Below, piece by piece: positions 28,052 through 36,655 of a stretch of 64,000 nucleotides of DNA. Made by a program: the position numbers and the translations under genes. Every line of letters starts with the position of its first letter. The first letter of the stretch is position 1. Origin of the DNA: Bradyrhizobium sp. CCBAU 53338. GTDB taxonomy: Bacteria > Pseudomonadota > Alphaproteobacteria > Rhizobiales > Xanthobacteraceae. The notes beneath the pieces were generated by a model. That model was not told where the DNA came from, did not search any database, and was given only the letters and a program-made list of their open reading frames with translations. The DNA lies in contig NZ_CP030048.1 of NCBI RefSeq assembly GCF_015291665.1, forward strand, positions 4,154,001 to 4,218,000, in the 5' to 3' direction.

Positions 28052-28081
28052 AGGGCGAAGCCGCCGTCATCTCGCGTGACC

Positions 28082-28573
28082 CTATCCTGCCGCCGCAGCC
28101 GCGAGCTCCTGCACCGGCAGCGGTACGTCCTTGGCGACGCCGAGCACGGGAAAGCTGCGGACGTTCTTGACGTTGGGCATGGCGGCGAAATGCAGAAGCT
28201 GCTGGCGCATGCTCTCGACGCTCGGCGCCACGCATTTGAGGAGATAGTCGGTGTCGCCGGATATCCGCCAGCACTGCTGGATCCGCGGGATCGCGGCTAT
28301 CGAGCCCTCGAACGCCTCGAGCACCGGCTGGGCCTGGCTGCCGAGCTGGATCGAGACGAACGACACCACCTCATAGCCGAGCAGCCGTTCGTCGATGACG
28401 GCACGGACCGCACGGATCACGCCGCGGCCGAACAGCGATTTGAGCCGCCGCAGGCAGTTCGGCGCGGATACGCCGACGCGCAGCGCCAGCTCGTTGTTGC
28501 GAACGCGCCCGTCCTGCTGCAGCTCGGAGAGTATCTTCAGATCGATGCCGTCGAGCTGGTCACGCCCGGCCAT
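28082..28573 (-). CDS. Lrp/AsnC-family transcriptional regulator
   Basis: This 163-residue regulator has an N-terminal HTH ('LDGIDLKILSELQQDGRVRNNELALRVGVS') and a C-terminal RAM/AsnC ligand-binding domain ('ERLLGYEVVSFVSIQL', 'GDTDYLLKCVAPSVES'). The start at 28573 is preceded by GAGGTGGGGG. Members sense amino acids; being next to leucine catabolism suggests a branched-chain amino acid link, but that is only positional. It converges with the AraC regulator. Confidence 0.9.
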   Translation of the reverse strand: MAGRDQLDGIDLKILSELQQDGRVRNNELALRVGVSAPNCLRRLKSLFGRGVIRAVRAVIDERLLGYEVVSFVSIQLGSQAQPVLEAFEGSIAAIPRIQQCWRISGDTDYLLKCVAPSVESMRQQLLHFAAMPNVKNVRSFPVLGVAKDVPLPVQELAAAAAG

Positions 28574-28666
28574 CCCCCACCTCGTCATGGTCCCGTCATG
28601 CGGGCCAGCGAAGCACGCGGTGGAAGAGGTGCCAAGGCTTCTCGCGATCAGGCGGCCGAAGGGCCC

Positions 28667-28972
28667 TCAGTGCGTCCAGGGCTCGCCGCGGCGGAAGGAG
28701 AAATTGTCGGCGTAGGCGACCTGGCGGTGCAGGGATTCCTGGGGCTCGATCACCTGGTAGGCGATGCCCTTGCGCTCGCAATAGGCGACCGCCTCGTCCC
28801 TGGTGTGGAAGCGCAGCGTGATCTGCTGCTTCATGTCGCCGGACGAGGTCCAGCCCATCAGCGGCTCGACCGCGCGCGGCTGCTCCGGCTCGTAGTCGAG
28901 CTGCCATTCCTTGGTCTTGGACCGGCCGGATTGCATCGCGTTCTTGGCGGGCTTGAAAATGCGTGCGGTCAT
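28667..28972 (-). CDS. ETC complex I subunit, NDUFS4-like
   Basis: This 101-residue protein matches the alphaproteobacterial homologue of the mitochondrial 18-kDa complex I subunit NDUFS4: 'ARIFKPAKNAMQSGR', 'WTSSGDMKQQITLRFHTRDEAVAYCERKGI', and the closing 'YADNFSFRRGEPWTH'. It is a supernumerary subunit that stabilises the NADH-oxidising arm of complex I. It sits alone, away from a nuo operon, as is usual for this gene in Rhizobiales. Confidence 0.93.
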   Translation of the reverse strand: MTARIFKPAKNAMQSGRSKTKEWQLDYEPEQPRAVEPLMGWTSSGDMKQQITLRFHTRDEAVAYCERKGIAYQVIEPQESLHRQVAYADNFSFRRGEPWTH

Positions 28973-29257
28973 TGGCGGTCCGGCCTCTTGGTCTTTCGTT
29001 CGATTTTCATGCGTCACGGTAGCGATTGGTGCAAACCGCGGGCATAGTATAGAGACACCCTTCGGGAACTGATCGGTGATTCCGGCCCTCCCGGGTCCTT
29101 CACCGATGGGTATAGTCATTATGCTGCACTGTGACAATTGCGTCCCCGCCTTCCGCCCGGAAATCCCGCCCGGCGGCCAATTCTTGCCAACATCTGCCTC
29201 GCCAACATCCGCCTCGCCGACTTCAGCGTACCCGCCCCATTCGAGAGCTTCCGTCGC

Positions 29258-30451
29258 ATGGCCTTCCTGAACATCAACGCCACGCTCCCCGAAAAGGGCC
29301 GCGACCTCAGGCTCGACCTGTTTCGCGGCATCGCCAACTGGGCGATCTTCCTCGACCACATCCCCGACAACGTCGTGAACTGGATCACGACGCGGAATTA
29401 CGGCTTTTCGGACGCAGCCGACCTGTTCGTCTTCATCTCCGGCTACACCGCCTCCTTCGTCTATGCGCGGATGATGCTGGAGCGCGGCTTCGTGGTCGGC
29501 GCGACGCGCCTGACCAAGCGGGTGTGGCAGCTCTACGTCGCCCACATCATCCTGTTCGTGATCTACATCGCCTCGATCAGCTATCTGGCGCTGCGCTTCG
29601 GCGATTCCGAGATGATCAACGAGTTCAACGTCGCAGGCCTCGTCGACAATGCCACCGAGACGTTGCGCCAGGGCCTGTTCCTGCGCTTCAAACCGCTCAA
29701 TCTCGACGTGCTGCCGCTCTACATCGTGCTGATGGGCCTGTTTCCGCCGGTGCTGTGGTTCATGCTGCGAAAGCCCGATCTGACGATGGCAGTCTCCATC
29801 ATCCTGTGGCTGACCGCGCGCCACTTCGGCCTGAACCTCAACGCCTATCCGGCCGGCCAGTGGTACTTCAACCCCTATTGCTGGCAGGTGCTGTTCGTGT
29901 TCGGCGCCTGGTGTGCGATGGGCGGCGCACGCCGCTCGATGACGCTGATCAACTCGCCGATCACGCTCTGGTTCTGCATTGCCTATCTGCTGTTCGCGCT
30001 GGTCATGACCATGGCCGGCCGCTTCCCCACCTTCGGCGGCATGTTTCCGGAATGGCTGTTCTCGGCGTTCAACCCGAACGACAAGACCAATCTGGCGCCC
30101 TACCGCTTCATCCACTTCGTCGTGATCGTGATCATGGTGATCCGCTTCGTGCCGAAGGAGTGGCCGGGCCTGGAGTGGAAGATCTTCGACCCTGTGATCG
30201 TGTGCGGCCAGCAATCGCTCGCCGTGTTCTGCGTCGGCGTGTTCCTGTCCTTCGTCGGCCATTTCGAGTTGTCGATGAGCTCGGGCTCGCTGTTCGCCCA
30301 GCTGTTCGTCTCCATCGCGGGCATCGCCATCATGACGACGGTCGCCTACTACATCTCCTGGTCGAAGCGACAGGACAAGCCGCTGAAGCCGCCGCCGGCG
30401 AAGCCCGCAGCTCCTCCGGCCGCCACCAAGGCTGCCGAGAAGGCCGCCTGA
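29258..30451 (+). CDS. opgC: OpgC-domain membrane protein
   Basis: This 397-residue protein has about ten membrane helices and belongs to the OpgC acyltransferase-3-like family: 'RDLRLDLFRGIANWAIFLDH', 'DLFVFISGYTASFVY', and 'VCGQQSLAVFCVGVFLSF'. OpgC adds succinyl groups to osmoregulated periplasmic glucans in related bacteria. The C-terminal tail is Lys/Pro/Ala-rich ('KPAAPPAATKAAEKAA'). The start at 29258 gives the normal N-terminus; the upstream 40 codons of open frame contain a small internal duplication and no homology. Substrate specificity is inferred from the family only. Confidence 0.88.
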   Translation: MAFLNINATLPEKGRDLRLDLFRGIANWAIFLDHIPDNVVNWITTRNYGFSDAADLFVFISGYTASFVYARMMLERGFVVGATRLTKRVWQLYVAHIILFVIYIASISYLALRFGDSEMINEFNVAGLVDNATETLRQGLFLRFKPLNLDVLPLYIVLMGLFPPVLWFMLRKPDLTMAVSIILWLTARHFGLNLNAYPAGQWYFNPYCWQVLFVFGAWCAMGGARRSMTLINSPITLWFCIAYLLFALVMTMAGRFPTFGGMFPEWLFSAFNPNDKTNLAPYRFIHFVVIVIMVIRFVPKEWPGLEWKIFDPVIVCGQQSLAVFCVGVFLSFVGHFELSMSSGSLFAQLFVSIAGIAIMTTVAYYISWSKRQDKPLKPPPAKPAAPPAATKAAEKAA

Positions 30452-30470
30452 GACGCGTGGCGGCGTCCGT

Positions 30471-30674
30471 TCAGGCCGCCGCCTCGCCGTCATACTCGGT
30501 GAACTTCTTGTAGATCCAGTCACGACCGTCGTGACGGCGCCAGACCTTGCCGTAGACGAGCTGCCCGTTGATTGAACGGCGCGGCACGATGATGGTCCAG
30601 AGGTGCCAGATCTCGGTCCAGTTCGACCGTTGGCGGAGAGTTTTCGAAGTGAGATCGAAAGCCATGACGGACAA
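30471..30674 (-). CDS. Small conserved hypothetical protein
   Basis: The 67-residue soluble protein contains many aromatic residues ('WTEIWHLWTIIVPRRS', 'VWRRHDGRDWIYKKFTEYDGE') and is predicted to be beta-rich. A start three codons in (MAFDLTSK) is also possible. It is tail to tail with opgC. The composition is that of a folded domain, not a shadow frame, but I cannot name a family. Confidence 0.7.
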   Translation of the reverse strand: MSVMAFDLTSKTLRQRSNWTEIWHLWTIIVPRRSINGQLVYGKVWRRHDGRDWIYKKFTEYDGEAAA

Positions 30675-30973
30675 CTCGCGCGAAACGAAATGCCGCGACG
30701 AATGTGATCTCGTGTGAGCCGCTGATCGGATGTCGTCGCGTGCCGGGACCGGTTTGATAGCAGCCGGCGAAACGGCCGCAACGAGAGCTCGTGCTTAACC
30801 TAACCGATCAACCTTACCTGGCGACAGACAGCAGCCTTGCCGGTTGAATCGCCTGTCTATTTTTTCTAAGATACCTGCACAATTTGAGAATACGCGCGTC
30901 GTTTGCGAAGTGCCTGCCCTCGATTTCGAGCTCAGACTGAATTTTGAAAAGCTGATTGCGCAGGTTGATCATC
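30675..30973. other. 299-bp intergenic region, A/T-richer than its surroundings
   Basis: The stretch around 30785-30900 contains TTAACCTAACC-like and TTTTTTCTAAG sequence. No gene, tRNA or clear terminator is visible. It probably carries the promoter of the 67-residue gene. Confidence 0.4.
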
Positions 30974-31156
30974 ATGAATTTGCAGTGTGCATATTTGCAG
31001 CTGGCGATGTTTTCGCCGACACCCGGGGCCAGACCAGCTCATGAGAAGCCACCTCAAGACGCGCCGCCCCTTGAGGGGTCGCCGAACGCCGCCAACGACA
31101 ACTATCAGGTCTGGCCGCTGATCCCGTTTCCGGCGGGCTGGCACGCATCGAGCTGA
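30974..31156 (+). CDS. Small hypothetical protein ending in NDN-WPLIPFP motif
   Basis: This 60-residue product has an N-terminus 'MNLQCAYLQLAMF', a Pro-rich middle and a C-terminus 'NAANDNYQVWPLIPFPAGW'. From memory, that last motif recurs at the end of small Bradyrhizobium proteins. The ribosome-binding site is weak and a start six codons upstream is open, so the boundaries are uncertain. Confidence 0.5.
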   Translation: MNLQCAYLQLAMFSPTPGARPAHEKPPQDAPPLEGSPNAANDNYQVWPLIPFPAGWHASS

Positions 31157-31298
31157 GCTGCAAGAAGCGCAACGCCGCGCAAGCGGAATATCATCGCTTG
31201 GCGGCGTCCGTTAGGCATTGGGCGCTGAAATCCCCAACACCGATATGTCTATGGCGACGCCCAAAGGTTCGATGAAGTCCAGGTGATTCCGCGCCGGT

Positions 31299-31682
31299 TC
31301 AGACGCCGCTGGCCGCGGCCGACGCGGCGTTGGTGCTCAGCGCGCCCTGCGCGTTGTAGGTCTGTCCCGCCTGGCTGTTGCCCTGGCTGGCCTGGGAGCT
31401 GGCGGCCGATGTCTCCACCTCGGTGGTTCCGTCTGAATAGGTGATCGTCGTCGTCGTGATCCCGTTGATGGTGGTCGAGACCTCGCTGACGATGGTCTTG
31501 GACGAGCTGCCGCCGCCCGATCCCGAACTGCCGCTCGCCGATTGCGACGACGATGTCGCTGACGAGGTGGTCGACGTGGACGAGGTCGACGACGTGGACG
31601 AATTTGTCGAGGACGATTTCGCGGCGCTCGACGGGGTCGCCGTCATCGCGGCGGTGGATGACGCAATCGCACTGATCGACAT
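31299..31682 (-). CDS. Ser/Thr/Ala-rich low-complexity protein
   Basis: This 127-residue protein begins 'MSISAIASSTAAMTATPSS' and is dominated by Ser and Thr. A short ordered-looking island, 'TIVSEVSTTINGITTTTITY', is followed by 'SDGTTEVETS'. There is no classical signal peptide. The N-terminal pattern 'MSIS.IASSTA' and Ser/Thr composition resemble substrates of type I or flagellar/type III export, but that is conjecture. The opposite strand shows an artefactual Asp/Val-rich frame. Confidence 0.7.
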   Translation of the reverse strand: MSISAIASSTAAMTATPSSAAKSSSTNSSTSSTSSTSTTSSATSSSQSASGSSGSGGGSSSKTIVSEVSTTINGITTTTITYSDGTTEVETSAASSQASQGNSQAGQTYNAQGALSTNAASAAASGV

Positions 31683-32013
31683 GAGAACCTCGCCTGAAGG
31701 GACCTCGAGGGCACGGCGTCGTTTGCGCCCTGTTCATCCCTTCAACGCCGGGACTGCGCGAATCAGGCGCTTCGCACGCATTAAAAACCTCGGCCCCATC
31801 GGTCTCGTCGTCCCGGCGAGCAACCAATCGCCCCGCGCCGAGTTGCAGGTTTTTCCCATCTGTTCACCGGGCCGGCGAGCAGTTCGCTGTCGGCTCCCGC
31901 TTGCCCGTGATGGACAGTCACCCCGTCTCACGTCCGTGTGAGTTGGAGCGCGGCCGGTGAATTTTCGTGAACCTACAGAGACCAACGAACAGGCCGCCGG
32001 CCAAGGGGATGTT

Positions 32014-32175
32014 GTGAGTCAAATCGATACGACCGAGAAACTGTCCGAGGTAGTGGCGCCCCGGACATCGCTGTTTGCACTGTTCTGGCTGGGGGTCGCG
32101 GCAATCGCGATGATGGGGTGGATTTGCGCGCTGGGCTGGCTCGCCTGGCATCTGGTCGACTGGCTGTTATCCTGA
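32014..32175 (+). CDS. 53-residue membrane miniprotein
   Basis: A GTG start at 32014 with AGGGG about seven bases upstream gives 53 residues: a polar N-terminus ('MSQIDTTEKLSEVVAPRT') and a hydrophobic C-terminal part ('SLFALFWLGVAAIAMMGW', 'LAWHLVDWLLS'). A longer version from GTG at 31957 (72 residues) is possible but has a poorer start. Length and the T-x-LF-x-L ... M..WI..L.W.A.....WL pattern match the protein at 15089-15250. Role unknown. Confidence 0.7.
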   Translation: MSQIDTTEKLSEVVAPRTSLFALFWLGVAAIAMMGWICALGWLAWHLVDWLLS

Positions 32176-32296
32176 CGGCGGAACTGGCCGGCCGCGCCCG
32201 AACCGATCAGCAGGGCGATTCAGTTCACGTCGATCGTCGCGGCATGGGAAGCACGTGATCGAGGTCGGCCACCGTGCGCATCACCGAATTATGCGG

Positions 32297-32557
32297 CTAT
32301 CGACGGTGCATGCACGATTGCACGTACTCCTTGATGGCGGGATCTCCCGCGCTCTTGGTGAGCCCCATCGATCGGGCCTCGTCTTTGCACCTTTCCAGCC
32401 TGGCCTCGAATCCCGGATGGTTCGCGGCCGCACACTGGCGGCGAAGCGGACCCGGAGACATTTGCGCGCAGTTTTGCGCGTGAACGCTCGAGCTGCCGAG
32501 CACCAGTGAGACGGCAATCAGCTTTCGGAGGATGCCTGAATGAATGGTCTGCGCCAT
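32297..32557 (-). CDS. Small exported cysteine-containing protein, PsiF-like
   Basis: This 86-residue protein has a signal peptide ('LIAVSLVLGSSSVHAQ') and a mature part with four cysteines, the last region reading 'RLERCKDEARSMGLTKSAGDPAIKEYVQSCMHRR'. The C-x-x-EA ... G ... C spacing is reminiscent of PsiF repeats, but weakly. It is expected to be periplasmic. The start at 32557 directly precedes the signal peptide. Confidence 0.7.
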   Translation of the reverse strand: MAQTIHSGILRKLIAVSLVLGSSSVHAQNCAQMSPGPLRRQCAAANHPGFEARLERCKDEARSMGLTKSAGDPAIKEYVQSCMHRR

Positions 32558-32739
32558 GTCATTTCTCCTCGCTCGGCCCCTATGAAGGAAATGCTCCAAC
32601 AACCGCACAGCGCGCGCAAGCGAGAACATCCCAAGGCTCGCGACTTCAGCCGCAAGATGTCCGCGGGACCGGGCCCCCTCCAACTCAAATTTTCCGGGAG
32701 GCTGGACGACTCTCTTCTGGTGTAAGCCGTTGAAAATGC

Positions 32740-32816
32740 TGGTCGGGGCAGCTGGATTCGAACCAACGACCTGCAGTACCCAAAACTGCCGCGCTACCAG
32801 GCTGCGCTATACCCCG
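32740..32816 (-). tRNA. tRNA-Pro (anticodon TGG)
   Basis: On the minus strand the cloverleaf reads: acceptor CGGGGTA with TGCCCCG, D-arm GCGC/GCGC, anticodon stem GCAGT/ACTGC with loop TTTGGGT giving TGG, T-arm GTTGG-TTCGAAT-CCAGC, discriminator A and encoded CCA at 32742-32740. Length 77 nt. Confidence 0.96.
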
Positions 32817-32907
32817 AATGTCCGGCGAGCCCCGTCGATACACGCTTCCAGAAGGCCCAGCAAGCGTCCCGCCACCGGCCAGAGCGACCAGGCGACATCC
32901 TCAGAGC

Positions 32908-33393
32908 CTATTTGCTGCCGAACAGGGGATGACCGACCCGATCGCCGGGGCGGATGCCGTATTTCTGCGCTGTTCCCGCCACCACCTCCAGCACCGCGCG
33001 GGCGGGCCCTTTTGACGAGATGATCCTGGTCGAGAGCGGCTCGGTGTTTTCCGCGATGCGCAGGATGCGGCCGTCGGCGCGAATGAAGATCATGTCGAGC
33101 GAGACATAGGTGTTCTTCATCCACATCGATACTTCCTGCTCGGGATTGAAGTCGAACAGCATGCCTTTGCCGTCCGCCAATTCCTTGCGGTACATCAGCC
33201 CGGTCTGCTTCTCCTCCTCCGTGGTCGCCATCTCCACCGAGAACACCTGGACGCCGTTCCTGGTGACGATCTCGAGCGGCTGGAAGCTGGCGGCGCGGAC
33301 GGGCGCGCCTGAAACGGCGAACCCGACAATGACGAGAGCGGCGGCAAGCCAGCACCCGGCAACGGACCAGGCGGTCTTTCGATCAAAGCTCAT
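32908..33393 (-). CDS. DUF192 family exported protein
   Basis: This 161-residue protein has an N-terminal membrane anchor or signal ('AGCWLAAALVIVGFAVSGAP') and a DUF192 domain: 'EKQTGLMYRKELADGKGMLF', 'SMWMKNTYVSLDMIFI' and 'VLEVVAGTAQKYGIRPGDRV'. DUF192 is a small beta-barrel of unknown biochemical function, common in alphaproteobacterial periplasm. The start at 33393 fits the signal; the frame is open 141 bp further up without homology. Confidence 0.9.
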   Translation of the reverse strand: MSFDRKTAWSVAGCWLAAALVIVGFAVSGAPVRAASFQPLEIVTRNGVQVFSVEMATTEEEKQTGLMYRKELADGKGMLFDFNPEQEVSMWMKNTYVSLDMIFIRADGRILRIAENTEPLSTRIISSKGPARAVLEVVAGTAQKYGIRPGDRVGHPLFGSK

Positions 33394-33555
33394 GGCGGGA
33401 AACTCGGCAGGACACTGGGCAGGAAACTCGAAAGGGCAATGACTGGCCCAACGGTGTGGAATTGCGACATCCTTACGCGGCCACCGTCCCAAAAGCCAGA
33501 AGCGCGCCAGCCGGGGCCGCGCGCTTCTGCTCACGAATGCGGGAATTTGAAGCCG

Positions 33556-34188
33556 CTAATGCGACTGGAGGCCCGGCGATCCAGTCTCGGGATGAATCTC
33601 GGCCGCCATCATGCCCTTGGAGCCCGGCCCGAAGCGGACCAGCACGTACTGGCCCGGCCGCAGCTCGGTCATGCCGAAGCGACGCAGGGTCTCCATGTGA
33701 ACGAAGATGTCGGGGGTGCCCTCCCCGCAAGTCAGGAAGCCGAAGCCGCGCAGACGATTGAACCATTTGACCTGGGCCCGCTCGAGGCCGCTGGTCGCGG
33801 TCACCGTGACGTGGGTGCGCGGCGGCAGCATCTGCGCGGGATGGATCGCGGTCGACTCGTCCATCGAGACCACGCGGAAGGCCTGGTAGCCCTTGGCGCG
33901 CTGGATGCACTCGACGACGATGCGGGCGCCCTCGTAGGCGGTCTGGAAGCCGTCGCGCCTAAGCACGGTAACGTGCAGGAGCACGTCGGCCCAGCCATTG
34001 TCGGGAACGATGAAACCGTAGCCCTTTGAGGCGTCGAACCATTTGATGACGCCATGAACCTCGACGAGGTTGGCGCTGCCCTCACCTAACCCGGTGAAGG
34101 GACTGAGTGCGCTGTCGCGACCGGCGCCGTGCTCGGCTGACGCCGGAACTCCCAGCTTCTTGGACTCAAATCCGTCCGACGACCCCAT
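33556..34188 (-). CDS. Protein with two cold-shock domains
   Basis: This 210-residue protein has two CspA-type OB-fold domains. The first holds 'GVIKWFDASKGYGFIVPDN' with 'DVLLHVTVLRR'. The second holds 'AQVKWFNRLRGFGFLTCGEG' with 'DIFVHMETLRRFG'. Both keep the RNP1/RNP2-like aromatic RNA-binding residues. It likely acts as an RNA chaperone. Two-domain Csp proteins of this kind are typical of Bradyrhizobium and relatives. The start is uncertain: ATG at 34188 (preceded by GGGG) was chosen, with in-frame ATGs up to 34224. Confidence 0.88.
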   Translation of the reverse strand: MGSSDGFESKKLGVPASAEHGAGRDSALSPFTGLGEGSANLVEVHGVIKWFDASKGYGFIVPDNGWADVLLHVTVLRRDGFQTAYEGARIVVECIQRAKGYQAFRVVSMDESTAIHPAQMLPPRTHVTVTATSGLERAQVKWFNRLRGFGFLTCGEGTPDIFVHMETLRRFGMTELRPGQYVLVRFGPGSKGMMAAEIHPETGSPGLQSH

Positions 34189-34387
34189 AACCCCGGACCC
34201 CACACATTTCATGCAACCCGCCACATTGGCGGCGCTCGAATCACGCGTCTTAAGAGAATCTTCTCACTTCGACGCGACGCGAATCTTTCGACTCAAAAGA
34301 TAACACTCCCGGTTGCGAGGCATAGACAAAAAAGAGATTCGCCGGAACCTATGAACAGCTTGCACAGCCGCGAATCAAAATAACGCC

Positions 34388-35149
34388 TCAATTGCCGACG
34401 AACGGCCCGAGCGTTTCGCCGATGTCGTGGTGGATGACGAGGTCGGCGATGTCGTCCTGTTCGGTCGGCTCGCGATTGATGATCACCAAACGTGCACCGG
34501 CGTTCTTCGCCATCATCGGAAAGCCCGCCGCCGGCCACACCACCAGCGAGGAACCGATGGCGATGAAGAGATCGCAGGCCTGCGACAGCTCGGTCGCACG
34601 TTGCATTTCGTCCTCGGGCATCGCCTGACCGAATGAGATCGTTGCGGTTTTCACCGGCTCGTCGCATACGGTGCAGTTGGGCGCGGCGCCGTCGGCGTCG
34701 AAACGGCGCTTCACCCAGTCGAGCTGATAGGCCTGCCCACATCCGATGCAGCGCGCGTAAGTGGTATTGCCGTGAAGTTCAATCACGCGATCGGCGGCGA
34801 AGCCCGAGGCCTGGTGCAGATTGTCGATGTTCTGGGTGATGACCGCGGGGATCTTGCCGGCACGATGAAGCGAGGCGAGCGCGCGATGGCCGCGTCCGGG
34901 CCTGGCTGCAGCGAACACCTCCTCCATCGCAAAACGCCGCCGCCAGGATTCGTCGCGCGCCGACTGGCTCGCGACGAACTCGTCGAACTGGATCGGGCGG
35001 TTGCGAGTCCAAATTCCGCCCGGCGAGCGGAAGTCGGGAATGCCGCATTCGGTCGAGATGCCGGCGCCGGTGAACGGCACGATAATTTTCGCGCGCGCGA
35101 TCATGTCGCCGAGCCGTTCGACACCGCTCTGAAGGTCTACTGCAATCAC
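34388..35149 (-). CDS. cobB: NAD-dependent protein deacylase (sirtuin)
   Basis: This 253-residue Sir2-family enzyme removes acyl groups from lysines with NAD. The NAD loop is 'GAGISTECGIPDFRSPGGIW' (from residue 28). Further motifs are 'TQNID' (105-109), the catalytic histidine in 'ELHGN' (H126), zinc cysteines C134/C137 and C159/C162, and 'AIGSSLVVWPAAGFP'. The Tyr/Arg pair marking desuccinylases is not evident after the NAD loop, so deacetylation is the default guess. It stands alone; a short AU-rich gap separates it from the cold-shock gene. Confidence 0.95.
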   Translation of the reverse strand: MIAVDLQSGVERLGDMIARAKIIVPFTGAGISTECGIPDFRSPGGIWTRNRPIQFDEFVASQSARDESWRRRFAMEEVFAAARPGRGHRALASLHRAGKIPAVITQNIDNLHQASGFAADRVIELHGNTTYARCIGCGQAYQLDWVKRRFDADGAAPNCTVCDEPVKTATISFGQAMPEDEMQRATELSQACDLFIAIGSSLVVWPAAGFPMMAKNAGARLVIINREPTEQDDIADLVIHHDIGETLGPFVGN

Positions 35150-35418
35150 GCGCCGCCTCCCGATTCAATCTCGCGCTAGCTGCATCATGTCCAAGCGACA
35201 AGATTGTTGACGCTCTTATCCACCGCCGCGCAAGTCGTCGACGACATCAGCGCGGCAATTTTTTCCGACCATCGCTTATCACAATCCTGCAATGCCGCCT
35301 CCCCATTGACGCCCCAATCAGAAGCGCCAATGCATGTGTTGACGCGACTCAACGTGATTGCGGCGGCAGTGCTTGAGTTCAGAAGTGCACACATACTCAA
35401 GTGGAGTGGGGATTTGAC

Positions 35419-35583
35419 ATGACCGAAGACGAACAACGCAAGATCCGCGAACGCGAAGAGATCGCCGCCCGTGTCGCCGCCTTCCGTGCCACGCAGGAAA
35501 AATTCAAGCGCGAGCGCGAAGAGTATTTTGTCTCGACGCTCGAGAACGCCCGCAAGGTTGAACGGCCCTCACTGTGGCCTTGA
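35419..35583 (+). CDS. Small charged helical protein
   Basis: This 54-residue protein is almost fully helical and charged ('MTEDEQRKIREREEIAARVA', then 'FKREREEYFVSTLENARK'). A bidirectional terminator follows 30 bp downstream, which supports it as a real transcription unit. No family known. Confidence 0.7.
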   Translation: MTEDEQRKIREREEIAARVAAFRATQEKFKREREEYFVSTLENARKVERPSLWP

Positions 35584-35610
35584 GAGATCGCGCAGCAATG
35601 TGCGCAAACG

Positions 35611-35645
35611 AAAAAAGCCCGGAGCATCGCTCCGGGCTTTTCGAT
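35611..35645. terminator. Bidirectional Rho-independent terminator
   Basis: AAAGCCCGGAGC pairs with GCTCCGGGCTTT around ATC, with AAAAAA on the left and TTTTTC on the right. It serves the convergent 54-residue gene and the Gly/Tyr-rich protein gene. Confidence 0.9.
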
Positions 35646-35655
35646 TCCTCAACCG

Positions 35656-35940
35656 TTACCAGTGACGGTAGTAACGGTGATGTCGATAATACGGCCTGCC
35701 GTAATAGGCATACGGGCCGGGACCGTAATAAGCAGGTCCGCCATAATAGGCGTAGCCCGGGCCGTAATAGCCATAGCCGTACGGATGGGACGCCGCGACC
35801 GCGCCAGCGGTGATCGCGCCAGCGGCCAGACCGAACGCCAGACCCGGGCCGATGCCGCGCGCCTGCGCAGGCGCCGGTGCCGCAACCGCGGTCACGCCGA
35901 CGGCGGCGACGGTCGCAAGAACAGCGAGTGTCTTCTTCAT
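35656..35940 (-). CDS. Exported Gly/Tyr-rich protein
   Basis: This 94-residue protein has a signal peptide ('MKKTLAVLATVAAVGVTAVA', cleavage after 'AQA'). A short Gly/Ala zipper ('GLAFGLAAGAITAGAVAA') is followed by a tail of YYGPG-like units ('YGYYGPGYAYYGGPAYYG') ending in His/Arg/Tyr. The ribosome-binding site GGAGGAG precedes the ATG. This composition is common for small rhizobial surface proteins; no function is assigned. Confidence 0.82.
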   Translation of the reverse strand: MKKTLAVLATVAAVGVTAVAAPAPAQARGIGPGLAFGLAAGAITAGAVAASHPYGYGYYGPGYAYYGGPAYYGPGPYAYYGRPYYRHHRYYRHW

Positions 35941-36220
35941 GATCTCCTCCTTCGCATCTCGGCATGACAACGCCGATCGGGCGCGATGGTTCGCGTCTGT
36001 CGGAACCGAGCGGCGCAGAAAAAATCTCGCCGCGCAGGGAACAATGTCCGCAAGCGCGGATTGAACCTGCAAGTGCGGGAGCCTTCGCCATCCGGGTTGA
36101 GGCGACAGCACGAAGACCCCGTCAGCATCTCCGCGGTGCTGGCGGGGTTTTCAGTTTCAAACGAGAAAATGGCAGCAGGGATCAATTGCTGCCAACGGGG
36201 CGGAGGTCGAGGAGGAGAGA

Positions 36221-36451
36221 TTGCCGATATCCGCTCTGCTGGCCCGCATTCGAAGGCTCGTTCCCAACACCAACGCACGGCACTATGACGAGATCGTCCG
36301 CAATTTCGGTGTCGGCGCGCTGCGTCCGCCGCCGACGCCGATGAGCGATGGCGAGCTCGCCCGCGCCATCGCCGAGTTCCTCAAGGATGCGCCCACGACG
36401 GAATCGGTCGCGGCGCTGGGCCGGCGGCTCGATCCCACCTCGCCGCTCTGA
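36221..36451 (+). CDS. Small hypothetical protein with TTG start
   Basis: The 76-residue product begins at TTG 36221, five bases after GGAGG, and reads 'MPISALLARIRRLVPNTNAR' then 'YDEIVRNFGVGALRPPPTPM', ending 'GRRLDPTSPL'. It is soluble and helical, with no recognisable domain. The strong Shine-Dalgarno makes the unusual start codon credible. Confidence 0.7.
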   Translation: MPISALLARIRRLVPNTNARHYDEIVRNFGVGALRPPPTPMSDGELARAIAEFLKDAPTTESVAALGRRLDPTSPL

Positions 36452-36529
36452 GGCGGCGTTTGCTTTGCAAGCCCGGAACAAGCGGCTCCCGCGCACGTTG
36501 AGGTGATCTTCCGCACGAGGAGGCTCGCC

Positions 36530-36655
36530 ATGCCCGCCTGGCTCGAGATATTGCTCAATCTGTCCGGTTATGCCGGCTTCGTCGCGCTTGCGAGCAGCGG
36601 CGTCGCGTGCCGGCAGGACTCCGCCGACGACGAGGTCTATCGCGGCAAGCGCTAG
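36530..36655 (+). CDS. 41-residue membrane miniprotein
   Basis: ATG at 36530 follows GAGGAGG (36516-36522). The product, 'MPAWLEILLNLSGYAGFVAL' and a polar tail ending 'DDEVYRGKR', has one short membrane helix. It lies 78 bp after the TTG-started gene and overlaps the end of the convergent gene by four bases. Function unknown. Confidence 0.65.
   Translation: MPAWLEILLNLSGYAGFVALASSGVACRQDSADDEVYRGKR

Noticed and set aside
28667..30781. 704-codon minus-strand frame opposite opgC
   Set aside because: Its last 101 codons are the NDUFS4-like gene, but the remainder is the antisense of opgC and has no coding character, so the gene was cut to start at 28972.
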